Part shown: positions 63,306 through 64,000 of the stretch, in pieces
How positions within the stretch are numbered: the stretch's first letter is position 1
Layout of the letters: every line of letters begins with the position of its first letter
Assembly (NCBI RefSeq): GCF_028747205.1
Contig: NZ_CP112880.1
Span: 3,100,001 to 3,164,000 of the forward strand
DNA: 64,000 bases
Reading direction: 5' to 3'
Origin: Streptomyces sp. CA-278952
GTDB lineage: Bacteria; Actinomycetota; Actinomycetes; Streptomycetales; Streptomycetaceae
Position numbers and translations under genes: made by a program
The notes under the pieces: model-generated
The model's database searches: none
The model's input: the letters and a program-made list of their open reading frames with translations, nothing else
What the model was told of the DNA's origin: nothing

Positions 63306-64000
63306 CGCATGACGCCCCCGCGCTGACGCTGCCGGAAGAGCTGATCCTGCTCGCCCTGGATCCGGACCGGGGCAAGCCGACGTGCGGGGCCCGCGATCTG
63401 GCGTACGGGACCGCCGGGGCGGCCCTCGCGGAGCTGGAGATCCAGGGCCGGATACGGGAGGAGGGCGGCCGGATCCAGGTGGTGAACCCGCTGGACCCGG
63501 CCGACCCGCTCCTCGCCGCCCTGCTCCGGACCCTGGACCCGCCGGCCAAGGGCCGCCGCCGCCGGGGGATCCGCGCCCGGCGCTGGGTGGGCGAGTACGA
63601 CCGGTACGTACAGGAGAAGTACCTGGACTCCCTGGTCGAGCGCTCCGTCCTGTCCCGGAAGACCCACCGCTTCCTCGGCGTCATCCCGTACCACCGCCAC
63701 TACCCGGGCGTGCCGGACCTCGCGCCGGGCGTCCTCGACCGGTTCGCGGCGGCCGAGGCGGCGGGATATCCGGACCACCGCGCCCGGGTGCTGGCAGCCC
63801 TGGCCTCCGCCATCGGCCTGGCCGGCGACCTGACCCGCCTCGGCCGCACGGGCCGGACGGTGATGAAGGTCATGCGCCGCTCCGAGTGGACCGCCGCAGC
63901 GGTCCGCTACAACGTGAAGCAGCACGAGTCCGGCAACGGCTGGAGCGGCGACAGCGGGGGCGGAGAGAGCGGCGGCTGCGGAGGGGGCGGCGGGGAGTAG
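63302..64000 (+). CDS. GOLPH3/GPP34-family phosphoprotein
   Basis: The 232-residue protein has the GPP34 fold: LTLPEELILLALDPDRGK and AGAALAELEIQGRI at the start. YHRHYPGVPDLAPGVLDRF and ALASAIGLAGDL lie toward the end, along with an arginine-rich loop (KGRRRRGIRARRW). In eukaryotes GOLPH3 binds phosphatidylinositol 4-phosphate; bacterial members are abundant in Streptomyces and unexplained. The C-terminal 25 residues are Gly/Ser-rich. The start codon overlaps the fahA stop, so the two are co-translated. Its stop is the last codon of the window, so what follows is not seen. Confidence 0.88.
   Translation: MTHDAPALTLPEELILLALDPDRGKPTCGARDLAYGTAGAALAELEIQGRIREEGGRIQVVNPLDPADPLLAALLRTLDPPAKGRRRRGIRARRWVGEYDRYVQEKYLDSLVERSVLSRKTHRFLGVIPYHRHYPGVPDLAPGVLDRFAAAEAAGYPDHRARVLAALASAIGLAGDLTRLGRTGRTVMKVMRRSEWTAAAVRYNVKQHESGNGWSGDSGGGESGGCGGGGGE

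Overview
The window reads as an ordinary stretch of a Streptomyces (or very close actinomycete) chromosome. Base composition is very high in GC with strong third-position GC, GTG and TTG starts are frequent, and many genes overlap by four bases (GTGA/ATGA). The gene families are typical of the genus: DUF397 with a WhiJ-like XRE regulator, a streptogrisin-type protease, a SpoIIE-family phosphatase, a Ser/Thr kinase, a DasR-type operator and MaoC-like hadA/hadB next to rpmG. No prophage, insertion sequence, CRISPR array or rRNA was seen.

Layout. 1-5.4 kb: an NAD(P)-binding protein, murB, an efflux pump with its TetR regulator, a hadA/hadB-like dehydratase pair and rpmG. 5.4-8.1 kb: tRNA-Met, tRNA-Thr and tRNA-Tyr around a degenerate amidohydrolase and an SDR-like protein. 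8.2-12.8 kb: a YajQ-like protein, two alkylation-repair genes (ogt, alkB), small membrane proteins, htpX and an MscL with a zinc ribbon. 12.9-23.4 kb: one tightly coupled leftward operon, nuoABCHIJKLMN, which lacks nuoD, nuoE, nuoF and nuoG. 23.6-31.1 kb: two paralogous sensor kinases, one response regulator and korAB (2-oxoacid:ferredoxin oxidoreductase). The likely theme is ferredoxin-linked electron input to a complex-I-like proton pump, with a dedicated two-component system between the two halves; this is inference.

31.2-46 kb is a mixed accessory region: an HxlR/qorB pair, rarD, an FAD monooxygenase, a GvpU-like protein, a MerR-like regulator, a CGNR regulator beside a frameshifted glyoxalase-fold gene, three coupled unknown genes divergent from an XRE/DUF397 pair, a secreted serine protease, and a GntR/ACC deaminase pair. 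46-58 kb: a HAD phosphatase whose stop lies inside a DasR-type operator for a chitin-active LPMO, an RTX-like secreted protein, a SpoIIE-type phosphatase divergent from a Ser/Thr kinase, TetR, an ABC exporter, a LolA-fold protein and a polyprenyl diphosphate synthase. 58-64 kb: a POT-family transporter, an S15 peptidase/esterase, fumarylacetoacetase and a GOLPH3-like protein that ends with the window.

A recurrent oddity is short GC-rich tandem repeats placed at gene ends. In several cases the stop codon itself lies inside a repeat unit.
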